Positions 14,301-29,300 of a stretch of 64,000 bases of DNA are shown here, one piece after another (position 1 is the stretch's first letter; each line of letters starts with the position of its first letter). Location of the stretch: contig JABACO010000018.1 in assembly GCA_013339895.1 (NCBI GenBank), positions 3,391,911 through 3,455,910 of the forward strand, given 5' to 3'. Source of the DNA: Ephydatia muelleri. Taxonomy: Eukaryota > Porifera > Demospongiae > Spongillida > Spongillidae. A program made the position numbers and the translations under genes. The notes under the pieces were generated by a model. That model had not been told where the DNA came from. It made no database searches and saw only the letters and a program-made list of their open reading frames with translations.

Positions 14301-17300
14301 TTTAGAAACGTTTTAGTTTTAATTTGGTTGCAGGCGGCGAAAGTAATGTGTCTATTTGCCGAAAAGCTCATTAGACTTTTCTGTATAATTTATTAATGGC
14401 CTATTATCGTTGTACATTTCAAAAATCAAGATCTTAATATGCAATGTTCCATCATTGTATTAGTTGTTGAATGAGGACATATTAGTAAAGACTGCTGGCT
14501 GGGTTTACCATTACGAGATGCGCTCGCACAGTATCCTTGACTGAGGATATATAACCACTTAATAGTATATGCACACGATCTCTCTCCAATGCACGTTTAA
14601 ATACTGTTTACTCTGTCTGCACTATACAACATCTACCAATGGTTTTTCTGGGTAGTTTTCCAAGGGAGTCCATGAGCATGGATCACTGTATCGGTTCTAC
14701 TCTAGCATCCCGCCAGCAATAGGGTGTTACAACGTTCTGCATAATTAATACCCAATAATGATGTAATTATTCTGGAAGGGTCCCCAGACCCTTACACTCC
14801 TCGACTCTTCGTCTGGCGACAAGCTGGCTTGTCGCAATAGCATGAAAAGCCAAGTTTCCTCTTATGAGCTATGCATGCGTTGTTCTTCAGACAATCGAGC
14901 CACTTTTTGTACAAATGAGCGGTGGGAACCGGGCGGGAACCACATTTCAGGCAATACTTGTAAAAATTAACTAAATACAAGATCATTGCAATGGTATAAA
15001 TAAATATTACAAGGAGTTCTGTTGATTACCCATGGATGTCAGTCACATTCATAAGGATTTGTAAGCATTTAGAGGTGAGCCTGTGCGATGCAAAGAATGC
15101 TTTTTGATGCGAATATATTTACGGTTCCCGTGAACTTGTTCGCTTTACATTGGAGATAAAAATACTTTCATTCCTCTTTTCAGTTCCACAGGGAAAAGGT
15201 TGCTAAACACTGCCTATCGATTTCAAGGTGGCTTGATTGCAAAATGTCGAGATGTAGCTGCAAGAACAATATATATTTGCTTCCCACTGAGAACCACTCT
15301 TACAATTCCTTTAGCGGTACAATAAGGGGATTTGTATAAAGTTAGGCGCCCAGAAAAAAAAAGCTCAGACGGAGTAGTGGAGACAGGTGGAATCAGAGGG
15401 GGGAAGATCGCAATTACATCGCTCGACCCCTGCACCCCATAATACCTAAGTAACTACCACACTTTGCATGTGCGGGAGTTGCAGCCAGATACATAACACG
15501 TGTATGAATATTCTAAGGAATATGATATGGGACAGTTTCCGCGAAAATTGCCCCACGGTTAAAATGTTATAAAAATGCATCGCGTTTGAATCGCTATACC
15601 TTCCCAACGGATAATGCTATCGACTTCCTATTTTCAACACTTCACACTACACCATTTCACTATGAAGTGTTGAAAATAGGAAGTCGGTAGCGTTATCTGT
15701 TGGGAAGTTATAGCGATTCAAACGCGATGCATTTTTATAACATTTTAACCGTGGGGCAATTTTCGCAGAAACTGTCCCATATGTTATACATTGTCACACA
15801 TACAGATTATACTGGTTCATTTTATGATTTAAAATTGCATTTGAATGAAGCCATTTTCAGTAGCAAAACCATAGCTGTTCTCCTTCATATTTATTTTAGC
15901 AGTAAATTCAAAATGCTTGTAAAAAATAAGTGTCATATAATAATCAGGCCTACAGACAAAAGTATTTGTTTTTTGACAACAGTTATACAAGCATTGTCCA
16001 GTTTGAGGTTGAAATTAATTACTTGGCATTCGAACAGTGAATTGTGTGGCAGGTAGTTCCACAGAGGGTACCATGCCCACACACAGCAACAATGGAATTG
16101 CAGACTCACCTTCAGACTCCTCCATTCAGTACGCACGTCTGTTTTTATTTTTCAGACCCTATGCTAATGGCTAAAATCACACCCCAAAAGCGGAAGTATT
16201 CTGCTGTACTGAGAGGCCTGCGTTTCAGCTCACTTAAGCGGGAATTCGTCTTCTCAATCCAATCTGGAATGTCATTCATGGGAAACATCAAACAAAAATA
16301 GTAATATGGATTTTTGTGTACATCAGGATTGTCAGAGTCCCAGATAAGCTTCAGTATACTCTGAGAACCTAGGAAGTAGTCAACTATGACTCTGTCAGGC
16401 TTGACCTCCCAATTTGTTCCATGCGGCTTCAATAAATCAGACTCCACCTCCTCTGGAACGCTCAATTTGTCTTCCAATTCAGAGTCAGACCCAGCGTCTG
16501 TGTTAGAATGGGTGTGTTTATTGCTGTCCTCTAAAGAAACCGTGTCATTTAGCTGCAAAACACATAGTGCCAAAATGAAGACATCGTCACACTCATCCCA
16601 TTTGACTTTGAGTTTTCATCCCCGACCACGACCTACTACTTCAACAATGCTGGTCAACTGTCGTCGGGTTTGTCCTTCCAGGAGTTCGTCATCCAGAGCA
16701 TCTCTCCATTTATCTTCTGGTAGTACTCCTGTCGTTTCCGGTTCCAACTCTTGGGCTTGCTCCTGAATCTGACCGCCATCCTGTAATTCAGTCAAACTCT
16801 CAGTGTCGTTTTGGACCTGCAGTTCTGCTGCCTGTTCTGGCCTCTTGATGTAGTTTTGAGCCTGTGTTTCAGCTTCCACTTCGTCCAGACATCACTGTCC
16901 TGTTCCACTTGACCTTCCTTGCTCCTGAAGTTGCTACTCCAATTCTCTCCGCTTCCTTGCACCATATTGGGTTGTCAACATCATTGCCTCCTCCCTGCCT
17001 GTTGTATCGTGAAGCTTTCTAGCCTTACGTTCACCCGGCAGTTCGCTCAGTTCCAGTACGTCTCGTCATAGTAGTACCGCAGTTGGCAAAGTGTCCGACA
17101 GGGCCACTTTCACTGTCAGAGGTAAGCCATCAACTGTCAGCTCCACCACCATCAGAGGGTACGCCACCGTGTCTCTATGAGCACACTACACCATCACGGC
17201 ATCGTCCAGCAGCTTTGTTGTTGGGACCAGGTCCCTTTGTATCATTGTACTGGAACAGGCTGTATCCTGTACAATGCCTTGTACCTTGTTTCCCTTCGTG

Positions 17301-20300
17301 AATCCCAAAATTAGCACTGCGCGGTCAGCCGACCGTTCAGACTTTCATAATCTGCAATTTTCTCGACTGCGGCTAAACAGTGCTTTCTCGGGCAATCTCG
17401 TGAACAGTGGCTCGTCTTGCTACAGTTATAGTACCTGACGTTTCTAGGCCCTTTTCCTCCGTTCCCTCTGGTATTCTCGGTCTCCTGCGGGTTTCAGATT
17501 CTTTTCTGCCTCTCCAACCATTTCCCCCCTAGGATACTGGTGTTCTCTCTCTGTATGTGGTCTTTCTCCGTATTCTCCCCGCCTCATTCAAGTCATTGAG
17601 CTTGTAGGAAGCTCTTCAGCCTCTTTGCTTGAGCTTGGCTCTCGTTCCCTGACCCAAATCTTGAGGGCTTGTGGCAAGGTGACCACTAGCTGCTCCTTGA
17701 CAACAGAGTCCAGCAGTTAGTCCACCGTGGTGCACCCTTTTAGCCACTTCTTAGCCACTTCTTAGCCACGTCCTGTAGCCTGCTCGCCTGTTCTCGGTAG
17801 GTTTCTCCTTGTCCTTTCCACATAGATCAGCACCTCTGCCAATATGTCTTCTTTATGTTGTAGCGATGAAAGACTGCTTCTATCATGCTATCGTACTGTG
17901 CTGCATCCTCTGCCGATAAAGATGCCTAAGCCTGCTGTGCCTTACCACTAATGTATGGAGCCAACTTGAAAGCCCATCTTGACTTTTCAATTTCGTAGGC
18001 CTCCATCATCCTCTCGAATGTAGTAAGGTAGGTCTCTAATCATCTCTCTCCGTCAGTAGGACTAGCTTGACATCTTTCTCACTCGGTCCTTTCTGCTCGG
18101 TTCTCTAGTGGCCAGCTCCAACGTTGCTCGCTCTCCTCTCACTGTATCTGCTCTCCTTCCTGTCGCTCCTGTCTCCGTTCCACATCTCGTCATTGCTCCT
18201 GCTTGATCTGCCTCCGCTGGGTCTCCATGAGCAATTTAAGTATGTTGGTGATCGATACTGCCTCCTGCTCTACCACTGTCATCTCGTCTCTAAACAAAAG
18301 TCCTAACCGCTCTGTCATAAGTACTTACTATATAGCTTAAACTGTTGGCTTCTGTCGCGTTTTGTGTGACTGGTCGATCCCACTGCTGGGACCAAAATGT
18401 AAAGAATCAGAGGCCTTTTACGAGATGTGGCTTGCGCAGTATCCTTGACTGAGGATATATAAGTACTTAATATTATATGCGTACGATCATCTCCCCCTCC
18501 CCAATGCACGTTTAAATACTATTTAAACTGTCTACACTATAGAAAATCCACCAATGGTGTTCCTGGGTAGTTTTCGAAGGGAGTCCATTATCATAGATGA
18601 GCAATTCCATATGAAACCAGCACAACATTTGCCACCACCCCTTCAATTTCTTTCAAATTCACATATTTAACAGATCCCATGGTAACTATATTGTATGTAC
18701 AATTTCATTTTCAGAGTGATTTTGGTTCATGAATAATAAAAAGTCGAAATTGTGGATTTTGCAAATTTTGAGTACGACAGCATCTCTTTGCAAGGCTGTA
18801 GCTCTGTGATGCTTATAGTGATAGTAATGCTGCTTGTATCAAGTTAAAGCAATTTACATTGAAATTAATTGCAATGCTTAAGTGGTTAATTAATTTGCAT
18901 TAACTGAATAGCCTTGCTGGTCAAAGTAGAGGTGTCACAATATCTCAAAAAGTGGTATTTTGATTTATTAAATTTTTGGGCATCATAATAGAGTAGGTTA
19001 TGATACATCTACGTACAAAATTCTACATGCAAAAAATGATTTTGGGGTTTGCATTATATGGGGGGAGGTACATGTATTTTAGTCTTTAACAAGTCTTGTT
19101 TCTTACACATATGTTAACAGTAAACAGAAAGTACATGTAACACATAACAATAACAGCTATTAAAATACGAGCAGTGTACATAGGGCGAGACATTACAGCA
19201 GCGAATACAGGAAAGACTCGTATTCGCTTCTGTAATGCCCCGCCCAGTGTATAACGTACTGCTTGTATTGTTTATTGTTGCGTGTCTAATTTAAACTACC
19301 CACATGGTCTACTTGTATTTTTGTTTAGTTCTGTTACTGTTAACATCTGTGTTAACAACTGCATGCACGTGAACGCTTTTGATCACTGGCCCATATACAA
19401 GCAATGAGAGCAAGTCGTTTTAACACCATGTACGTGTAAATGCATCAGGTCTACATGTGCTTCATCCATCTACACTTTGCGTTGCATCTTTATTGCTATC
19501 AGTGTTCAGCTACATGTACGTGCACATGTGACTCTGTGTAAATTTTGTGGTCAAGCAATACTTCAAATAAAATAGACTTTAAAGACTAAAATACATGTAC
19601 CTCCCCATATAATGCAAAGGTCCCCAAAATCATTTTTTGTATATAGGTGTATCATAACATACTCTATTATGATGCCAAAAAATTAATAAATCAAAATACC
19701 ACTTTTTGAGACATTGTGACACCTCTATTTTGACCAGTTAATACAAATTAATTAACCACTTAAGCATTGCAATTCAATGTAAATTGCTGATACAAGCAGC
19801 ATTACAAGCATTGCAGAGCTACAGCCTTGCAAAGAGATGCTGTCGAACTCAAGATGTGTACATACAACATAGTTACCATGGGGATCTGTTAATTATGTGA
19901 ATTGGACGGGGTGGTGGCGAATGTTGTGCTGGTTTCATATGGAATTGCTCAGATCACTTTTTCGGTTCTGCCGCTGAGAGTGAGGTGTTACACTGTTCCA
20001 TGTAATTTATAGCTATAATGATGTAATTCTTCTGGAAGGGTCCGCAGACCCTTAAAAAGGGGAATTCACAGAACATTCAGCCTCAGCGTGTGCAGATTCC
20101 ACCACAAAGTCGATGCATGCAGGTGGACGAACAATTAGCACTCCATGTCATATTAAAACTTTCACATAATTAACTACCACTACACCTAAATTGACCTAAG
20201 TACACAAGAAAAACATTTTAGTTACAGATATGGATTGGGCCAGTTCACCTTGTATCAATGTAAGGAAAAAATACAAACTTATCCTTACTTGTCATGTGGA

Positions 20301-23300
20301 CAAGGTGGGCCCAATTTACCCAAAAGCATTTATGCCATAAAAATTGACTAGTCATCTGTTGTATACAGTATTGTATTTAGAGTTAGATGTACATGTACAA
20401 GCACAAATATTGCTTAATTGCATTTATGCAAAACATCTGTTGTCTACTATGTATCTATATGTATTTGTGCAGGGACCCATGTCAAGTGAACAAATTAAGA
20501 ATTGTGAAGAAACTGTCCTGGAGATCATCAATGCAAACAAACCAGTTTATGCCATGGAGACTGCACTGTCTGTGGCTAAGGAGATCCAAGGTTTAAGAGC
20601 TGTTTTTGATGAGGTTTGTCCACACTCATTAATTAAACTATTAATTAAGCTGTTAAGCTTTTGTCATGGTATTCCTGATTGATATCCTCGCTGAGATATA
20701 CATGTACACTAGTAAGAGAGCAGTAATGTTGGTCGCTATGTGATGCAGTTGTAACTTTTTAATGGTATGATTTGTAAGTCTTCTGTGAAGACTACTGGTT
20801 TGTACATGTACTTCGATATGGTTGAATCACTCCATATGAATTGCACACATCTATGTACATGTACTGTAGGCTCTTAAGGCCCACATGCCAGTGATGTGCA
20901 TAGGTAACAATTATGCCTGTATCGAAATTACAATGTACAAAGCATGTAATAGAGAAGCTTATATATGTATAAGCTGTGTTTAGTTCTAAACGTCCTGTAA
21001 CTGTTTTGACCAAATATAATGTAAAAAGTATATGTACAGTACTGCAGGATATCTATGCACACTCCTCATGCAATATTTGTGTGCGTTTTTGTAGTGAATT
21101 AAATTGACATATGAAAAATCGGTCATTTGCTATGTACATATACATGTAGGTATATCCAGATCCGGTGAGAATTCTTAGCATCGGTGTACCCATTGAAAAA
21201 TTGACAGAAGACCCAACTGGAGCATGGGGTGTTAACAACTCTGTGGAGTTCTGTGGTGGAACGTAAGTATTGTGTGTACATGTATCTATAAGTGTGTCTA
21301 TTGATGATAAATAATAGGATAGCTGGACCCTTGTTTGAGGTTATACTGATGTTAAACGTAGGGCCATATCACTTGGATAAGCTTTCACACTACATTTATC
21401 CACCACATATCTGACAAACACAAGGACAATAATGTGCTGTTAACAGACTGTGCATCAAACACATCTACACAAAATGGTCATCATTGAGCATTTATGGTTC
21501 AAATTTGAAATTGTGTCATCGCTGATGAGTAGTAGCACTGTGTTATGGCTAACTATTACTAGTTGCCTACAAATGGTTTGAACTGTGTTTATATAACCCT
21601 TCAGCACAACTACATTTTGTTTGGTACCAAGAATGCTCTGTAACGTATTGCTATGCTGTTTTAAAAAATAATTAAGTAAATAGAGCTACATATAAGGGAT
21701 CATTTCTGTGAAACAGAATCTAGCACATAATATATACATTAACATACAGCCTCCATGCACTAGTGGGTGGAGTGAATGGCCTGGGGATAGCTCACAACAA
21801 ATAATTACACATTTGAACAGCAATGTCTGACAACGTTAATATAGTCTTTTTTGCATTCACTAAAGCCTTGAATATTTAGTTGAATTCAAGGATCTCATGA
21901 TAGCCTGAACATGCTTGGAGCACAAAATAAGTCAAACCTGGGATCACTGCTAATTGTTTACAAATCCAGTGTGTTTATTCCTTAGTGGAGATAACAACAG
22001 ACAGAAAGATATATAAACAGGATTAACAATATTTTCAGGACTGGGAACAACTTAGGTTACCTGTAACTCAATAACATTGCGGTTTCAAACAATTACTTAA
22101 GTGTCATGTTGTTCATCACCCCAAATAGCTACTACTTTTATAGTAAGAGCAGTCATTCATGTAATTAGTTTTCATAACCACATCTCCTTTGCGTATATGT
22201 TAGACCAGCTCCTACTAGTCCTGATAGGAGCTACTCACATGTAGGTTTGTCCCTCTTCACTATATTTGTTCCTCATCCCAGAAAATCACAGTACCACCAA
22301 GTAATATAATTTGCCATCAGGACCCATCTCCTAATTGTACTAGTGGACTCATGGACAATGATGGAAAATTGTGCCGTAATGAATTGTTTCTTCTAAGCAG
22401 TGGAGCCGCAACTGCTGTTCTATGACAACTTTGTTTAGTGATACCCCAGGTGAAAAAAAACGGCGTAATCACGCGTAATTGTGCGTGAAAAATGGCCATA
22501 AACGCGCCAAATTACGCGGTCTTCAAAACGCTGTATCTTCTTGATTGTGCAATATAGTGGAGCTGCATTTTGCATATTTACAAAGCGGTCCTGTGTCTAT
22601 AGAAGTCCAAAGATGGTTTAGTTTGCGATCCATCGTTCCGAAGATATTCACATTCAAGTAAAGGGCTTGATTTCGCAGGGTTTTGTACTTGAAGCCCGCG
22701 AAATCTTGTTCTAAGTTAATGTGAATATCTTCGGAACAATGCATTGCAAACTAAACCATCTTTGGACTTCTATAGACACAGGACCGCTTTGTAAATATGC
22801 AAAAATGCAGCTCCACTATATTGCACAATCAAGATACAGCGTTTAGAAGACTGCATAATTTGGCGCGTTTATGGCCGTTTTTCACGCACAATTACGTGCG
22901 ATTACGCCGTTTTTTTCACCTGGGACCTTTCATGTTTTCAAGGCTACTAACGGTCTCCCAAAAATGAATGCCTATACATAATTAGTGCAATAGTTGATTT
23001 CCCGAACAATTTTTTATTTCCTAACAGGCATTTGAAGCAATCGGGCCATATTGTATCATTTGCTATTGTTTCCGAAGAAGCTATATCAAAGGGAATAAGG
23101 CGTATTGTGGCTCTAACTGGCCATGAAGCATTAAAGGTACTATTTTCTTTTTTGAAGTCAGTGTAATGATGCCTCATTTCTAGAGTCACCGCCAAGCAGA
23201 AATGTTGGAAAAAAATGTGGAAGATTTGACAAACAGAGTCAAGAGCGTCTCCTTATCATATAAGGAAGCAAATAGGCTTATATCTGAGATGGGAGATGTA

Positions 23301-26300
23301 TGTATCACATAATGAGCCTAAGGGATTTTATAGCACTTTTTGATTTTATAGCAATTATCAGCAGCTGTAATATCTCAGTGGCGTAAAGATTTCATGAGAA
23401 ACAAACTGAAATCTGTGAAGAAGAATCTAGATGACATTGATCGTGCAAGGAAGGCCGTGATTCTCCAAAAAGCAAGTTTTTCACAACACACACACACAAA
23501 CACATTTACTGTTTGAATAGGGCAAGATTTGCCTGTGAACAATGATTGTGTACTTGTTGATTATTTTATTCATTGTACATGTACATGCATTTATATTGTC
23601 TTAGGCATTGACATGTGAAATAGCTTAATGTTCTTGAAATAACATTGATACTTGATGTATCCTTGTTGTCTTTTGTGTTTTTTGTTCTTCATGGCATTTA
23701 GTGATATAACTCATTGGACATCTGCACTGAGTTAGCTTTCATTAGCTACCAATATTTAAATAAAAAGTAAAAAAAATTACTGGCACATTCATGCACATGT
23801 ATAAATAAGTTGTGTGACATTATTAATACATACGCTGGACTTAGTGACTTCATACAGACCCTTCTGTGGTTGAAGACGGCAGCACATGTGGCTTTGATCA
23901 GCCTTTGGTTGGTGCATTGGCTCCAAAAGATGTGGCTTTAAAGCCAGTTACCGTTTGCTCTGTTGCTGATGGCAAGAGCGCCTGTTAAGATAAGGTTAAA
24001 TGAAGCAAAGGCTGAGAAACAAATATAGGAATTGCTTGTCTGAGAGTTGGTAGTTTCAGCTAATGGTACTACATGAAATGTGTCCTCTTATTCATTTATA
24101 CAGTATAATGTGTCCATTTATTCATTTATACATTATATGGGATCGTTTCTGCGAAAGGAACCTAGCGCATATATTATAAAATTTCCGGTATGGCAATAGA
24201 AATGCAACGCTTGCTTTGAAATGTATGGCTAATTAAAAATTAAAGATACTCCGATTCTCAGTGTGTGTGTGTAAGAAGCAATGTGTAGAGGACATTTCAG
24301 CCATTAAGAATATCCAAAAATGTGAAATCTTGAAAGAAAAAAAAAACATGTTTAGGTCTCTTCTTTCGTAAACGATCCACTATATGGGATTGCATCCACT
24401 AAACTTGTACTAAATATAATATAAAAGTTATAAAAATACCTTATGTTTGAACCACTATTTCTTCCCAGAGGTTAACACTATCAACCCCCTATTGTCAACA
24501 CTTCATATCTATGACAAATTGCATTTTGGGTTCTTACACTAGCTCCATGCCAATAATATCTCATGGGGTTGGTACTTCACACAAAAAAATCAAACTAAAA
24601 TTCATACATATACATGTGACTAAATGAGTTAGTGTAAAGACTTGATTTGGTAGGGTCTGGTTAACATTGAAGTGATGACTACACAAAGATCTTTAATATC
24701 ACACCTGTTTAAGGCAGGCAGTATTTTGATGTAATAGATTTAAATGCTGAAATTTTACACAATAGTAAATTACCCTAAGCCTCACATTTGTTGTAAGCTA
24801 CGGTAAAATCGAACATATGGTTTGTTCATTTCAAGCCCAACGTTGTATACCCCGTATTTACGGGGTATACCCCTAGACGGAAGAGATTAACATTTTGTTT
24901 CGAAACTTCAAACCAGAAGCATAATATTCACGGAATGAAATGATACTAAGTACAAAAGTCAATAAATGACTACATCATAATGCACATATCAGCTAACACT
25001 TTATCTAAAGTTAAAATATGATCTTCACTTTCTTATTCCAATTCATGAGATCTCCAATATGATTTTATAACTACTATACCTTTTTTTACATCCAGCACAT
25101 TGCCACTGAATTCTTTGTCCTGTTGTGGAGAAATATTCCATGTGTCACTTTCTTTCCATTTAGCCAATAAGTGATTTGCAATGCAATCTTCACTACTTAA
25201 GCTGTTTTAGTTTCTACGTCAGGTAAATTTTCATTCACATTTCCCTAAAATTCTTTTCCGCCTTTGACCTTGATGTTCTACAGTCTCACTTCTGTTGCTT
25301 ATGTACAAGCCTTGAATGTTCTAATTCTAACTTTGAATGTTCTAATTCTAACCTTAGATTTTTATTAGCTTTCTGCTGCTTTCAGCTCTCCCTATTGCAA
25401 ACAAGATGAGTTTTTCTTGACTGCATTTATTCTTAATCACTGTAGAATTCTATTTCTTTTGAATTTGTCTTTGCCATCAACAAAACCAATGGTTGCGTAT
25501 CTCGCATGACTTGATGGTCTTCACTTTCTTATTCTAATAATGTTGCCTGTGGTAGAGTATACACATAAATACCTTTTGATTAATATTTGCCTTTGCAAAT
25601 GCCGTAATATTCTGTTTTTCTGCTTAATACAAATGGAGTGACAAACATCACCAAGATACCTTTATAAATCTTTTCTTCATTGCTGGGCATGAAGACCGCT
25701 TTGTGGTTTCCGACTTTGTTGCTAATTTTTAGTTTTAAAATTAAAGTGTTGTAGGCCAATCAGTTGAGAAACTTAGCTGAATCAAAAGTTAATTAGCTTA
25801 CCGGCAACCTCGGATAATTGATCAGGACATCAGGAGATTCAGGGTAAGGTATTGCGAATAAAGAAACCTTTAGGTTTAGGATTAACATATATGTACATGC
25901 ATGTTCAATTGAAATGTGGTCTATGTTGTTGTATTAAAAGAGGTCTATATTTTGTCAATCAAAAGTTTTTGTTGTTTTTGCTATTGAGCAGAATTAACCT
26001 ATAGTTGCGTGTATCCTTGGTTTGTACTGGTGGATTATTATTTGTTTGCAACACAAATACATTAAATAAACATTCTGTGTAGTATTCTGATCTAATTTGT
26101 TGTAATAGGAAATGCTTATTTACTATTTAGGCAGTGGAAAAAGCTAAGAACATAATCAGCAAATATGGAAATCAAATTCCACGCTTTATCATTGAAGTGT
26201 TGGATGCTGAGGGATCAGCTAAGGTACATGTACATGTAATTGTGCCTGCTGCTGCAACTACTTATTTCTATTATGCAGGCACTTGATGGTGCTATTAAAG

Positions 26301-29300
26301 AAATTAAAACGTCTGCTTCAGATGCTGCAGCCCTTCTTTTTAGTTTGGATCATGATAATGGAGCTATTATATGTCTCAGCACAGTTCCAAAGGTAATGTT
26401 TGATGAAACATAAAACATGTAGCATATGGATGATAAACATGTTTTCTCTTTAACACTGGATCCGTGAACATGTCACTGCGATGTTCACATTATTCCTAAC
26501 CTCCAATGCTACTTATTCTTCATTTTGTATCTAGACCTGTATGTGTTCAATGCAACACAGTTTGCCATTTTTTGGTACCTTCGGAGTACAAGTTGAGAGC
26601 ATTCAAGTACACTTTTATCTGAAGCCGTTTTGAGCACTTTAATGATCAAATTTTAAATTTCCCAAGTAGGGATAGTAACAATAGCCCTCCTTCAGACGTT
26701 TATAATGTGTAATAGACCTTTCTTCAATCTACAAAGTATTCTGAAAAGTAAAACCCTCGACGTAATTATATACCCTATTGTGCATTACAGACTTTTCTTC
26801 AATCCATTCAAAAGAAGTAGAACCTTGGCTTCTTGTTCGTTCCATAACCCCATTGTAGTGTTGAGTATACTATAAGCGACCTTGCACACTTGAACTGCCA
26901 CATTGAAATTCCAGTGACCTGCTAGTATTTGGTTTGTTTGCGTGCTTGTTAGCATTATTACATATTAAATTGTCCACAAGCATGTATGTGGCCATTAAGC
27001 TTCTTAGCTTTTTGCTGTGTTATCCGCTGTCAAAATACTTTCCTTACCACCTGTCTATGACACAAACCAATAACTGGTTTGGGTCATTTCAACCATTGTC
27101 TGACCAAAATCTGAAACTCATGTGTCAGGTTGAGTTCCCATTTCTCACATCGATTCCCCACAAACATGATTCATGCATTTTCTTTGTGGTTTATAAAATA
27201 ATTGTTAATTTTCACGGGCCTTTTGTAAAGTTTAGAGTCATATTATCATCTTCTATGATAGCAATAGTGGATGTGTTCTTGGATCATATCTTAGCTACCA
27301 TACTATTCATTGTATATATAGTTAACATTTTTGTTAAGTTGAAAAGGTTATGGTTTAACAGAAACAAAAATTAAAACAGGTGTCGGGAATTTGTATAATA
27401 AAGCTGACTGTGTACTTGTGCTTTGTACAACATTTTAAACTGAAAACTGTCTAACTGGAACTTGCTTTGAATTCGGGCAGCCATTTTGAGCTCCCAGCCC
27501 TTCTTTTTAAGCTGTTATGATTGCATAGATATTAACTATTGCAACAAGTGTCATCAAGTTAGAGCAAAAGATACACTAATTGGGATTCTTTCTGCGAAAA
27601 GGGACCTAATGCATATATTATAAAATTTCGATAAGCATTCAGAGCCAAACAACTCCATGACAGATACTCTGATTCTCAGTGCGTAAGAAGCAATGTGTAG
27701 AGGACATTTCAGACTTCTAGAATATATAAAAAATTGAACTACATACAAAAGGGATCTACATGTGGTAGATCCCTTTTCGTGGAAACGATCCCAATTAATT
27801 GGTCTTAGTGCCGTAGGAGTTAGTGCAATGAAATAATAGTTTTCTTGTGTGATTATGCGATTGATTTTATTAGCCTGCATAGTTTAAAAATTAGAAAATT
27901 GAACAGAGTAATGATGCATGCACATGTACACATGGCATGAGACTAATTCTAGTCTGTTGTAATGTTTAATACATCTTGAGTTGGTTTCATTTTTACAAGC
28001 CTCAGTTTTAACACGTGTCAGTGGGTTGTCACATGGGACTAATCTGATCTTCCTAGGTCCATAAGGATGCACATCAGGATGCCTAGGCTTCTTGGAAAAA
28101 ATAATTCCACTGACACATGCTTAAAAGCATGTCGACAGTAGTGCTGCTCTCCAATCTGTTTTATTCATTGAGTCAATCACCCAGTCAATAGCACTGCACC
28201 CTCTCAGATTTAGATGTAAATATCAATGGGAAAGTTATCACACCAATTACCACCTTTTGTGATGAATTAGATTAGGAGATAATCAGTTTATCTCCTGGAA
28301 CAAGTGAGATGCCCACTTTCAGTGCACTTGCCCTAGGATCTCCCTTATTGACTTCTTTCGTGGCTTGTGCTGATCAAAGACATTCAGCGCTTTCTCTGTA
28401 GAACAGAGTACTTGTGCAGTACACTTGCTCATGATGTGAACAAATGTCACAAATATCAGTCAAAGCCAACTTGGAATGCAATGAAAGAAGTTCAATCTCA
28501 TAACTGGAAACTGTACGCATCGTTTGGACTTCAGTGTATGTAATGGCAAAGCACTTTCCAAGGGTTCCAAAGCTCATGATTTCAAATGTGTGATACGTGT
28601 ATTGCAGAACAGGAAGCGATCAGCTGTTTATTAGCCACGTAAGGCTTCATGCGCCTATGTTCTGTTTACATTTAATACCGCATGAGTGCAGAATCATGAA
28701 TAAATTAACACATAAAGCCTCACAATGCACTGAAATCAAACCATTCGAAAAAAGTCTTTCTAGGAACATGTAGGGTCGGTCTGTTAACAGCATGATTTGC
28801 CATCGTATTTTTAATTTTTTTATGAACTAGAATGGTAGGGCATTCTAGGAAATGGTGGCATTTTTAATCACTACCTGTCCCTTTTTAGCAGCACAAGGTT
28901 AATTGCACAATAATAGTACCTTTGTTAGCCATAGCATTGAAGTACAAAATATCCTAACCCTAAAATTCATCACCTAGCAAGTGTGCAAGCAAAAACTAAG
29001 TGACAAATTAAAAAACTTTTTTTAACACGCGGTCCATTAAAGAATGATACAAAAACAAGCCAAAAGTGTGAAATGCCACATAAAAAAAGTTGTCGCCAAC
29101 AGGCTTAGTCATAATGTGTTTATTAAATACGTTAGAGCTACCCTTTGAACGAAAGTATTCGGGTTTTTGAAGTTCTTATATGCCGATGTTGAGGCACAAT
29201 ATGATGCCAAATGGAGCAGGTCAAGCGGTTTGCTCAAAAGTGTACACTTTTTTCTTCTGCGTTCTCACAGGCCACCAATACTACTCTATTGTAGTTTCCC

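Larger units (their letters stand above)
14484..20056 (-). mobile_element. Fossil Ty3/Gypsy-like LTR element, gag present, pol missing
   Basis: It has two related LTRs (14484-14796 and 18398-20056). Next to the upstream one is a primer-site-like stretch reading TTTTGGTCCCAGCAGTGGG on the minus strand. Gag-like coding runs on the minus strand from about 18310 to 16600: an acidic/coiled N-terminus, a SCAN-like block ([15 protein letters not shown]), a CCHC knuckle-like segment, and a protease-like trace. Reverse transcriptase and integrase are absent. A piggyBac fragment (16145-16573) and a MITE (15529-15778) occupy the downstream part. It is broken in many places and looks old because the LTRs differ clearly. 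A 1352-bp element has inserted in the upstream LTR. Confidence 0.7.

Noticed and set aside
26934-27374. 146-codon hydrophobic open frame in the last AARS1 intron
   Set aside because: AT-rich, no recognisable domain, no splice or homology support; likely chance.
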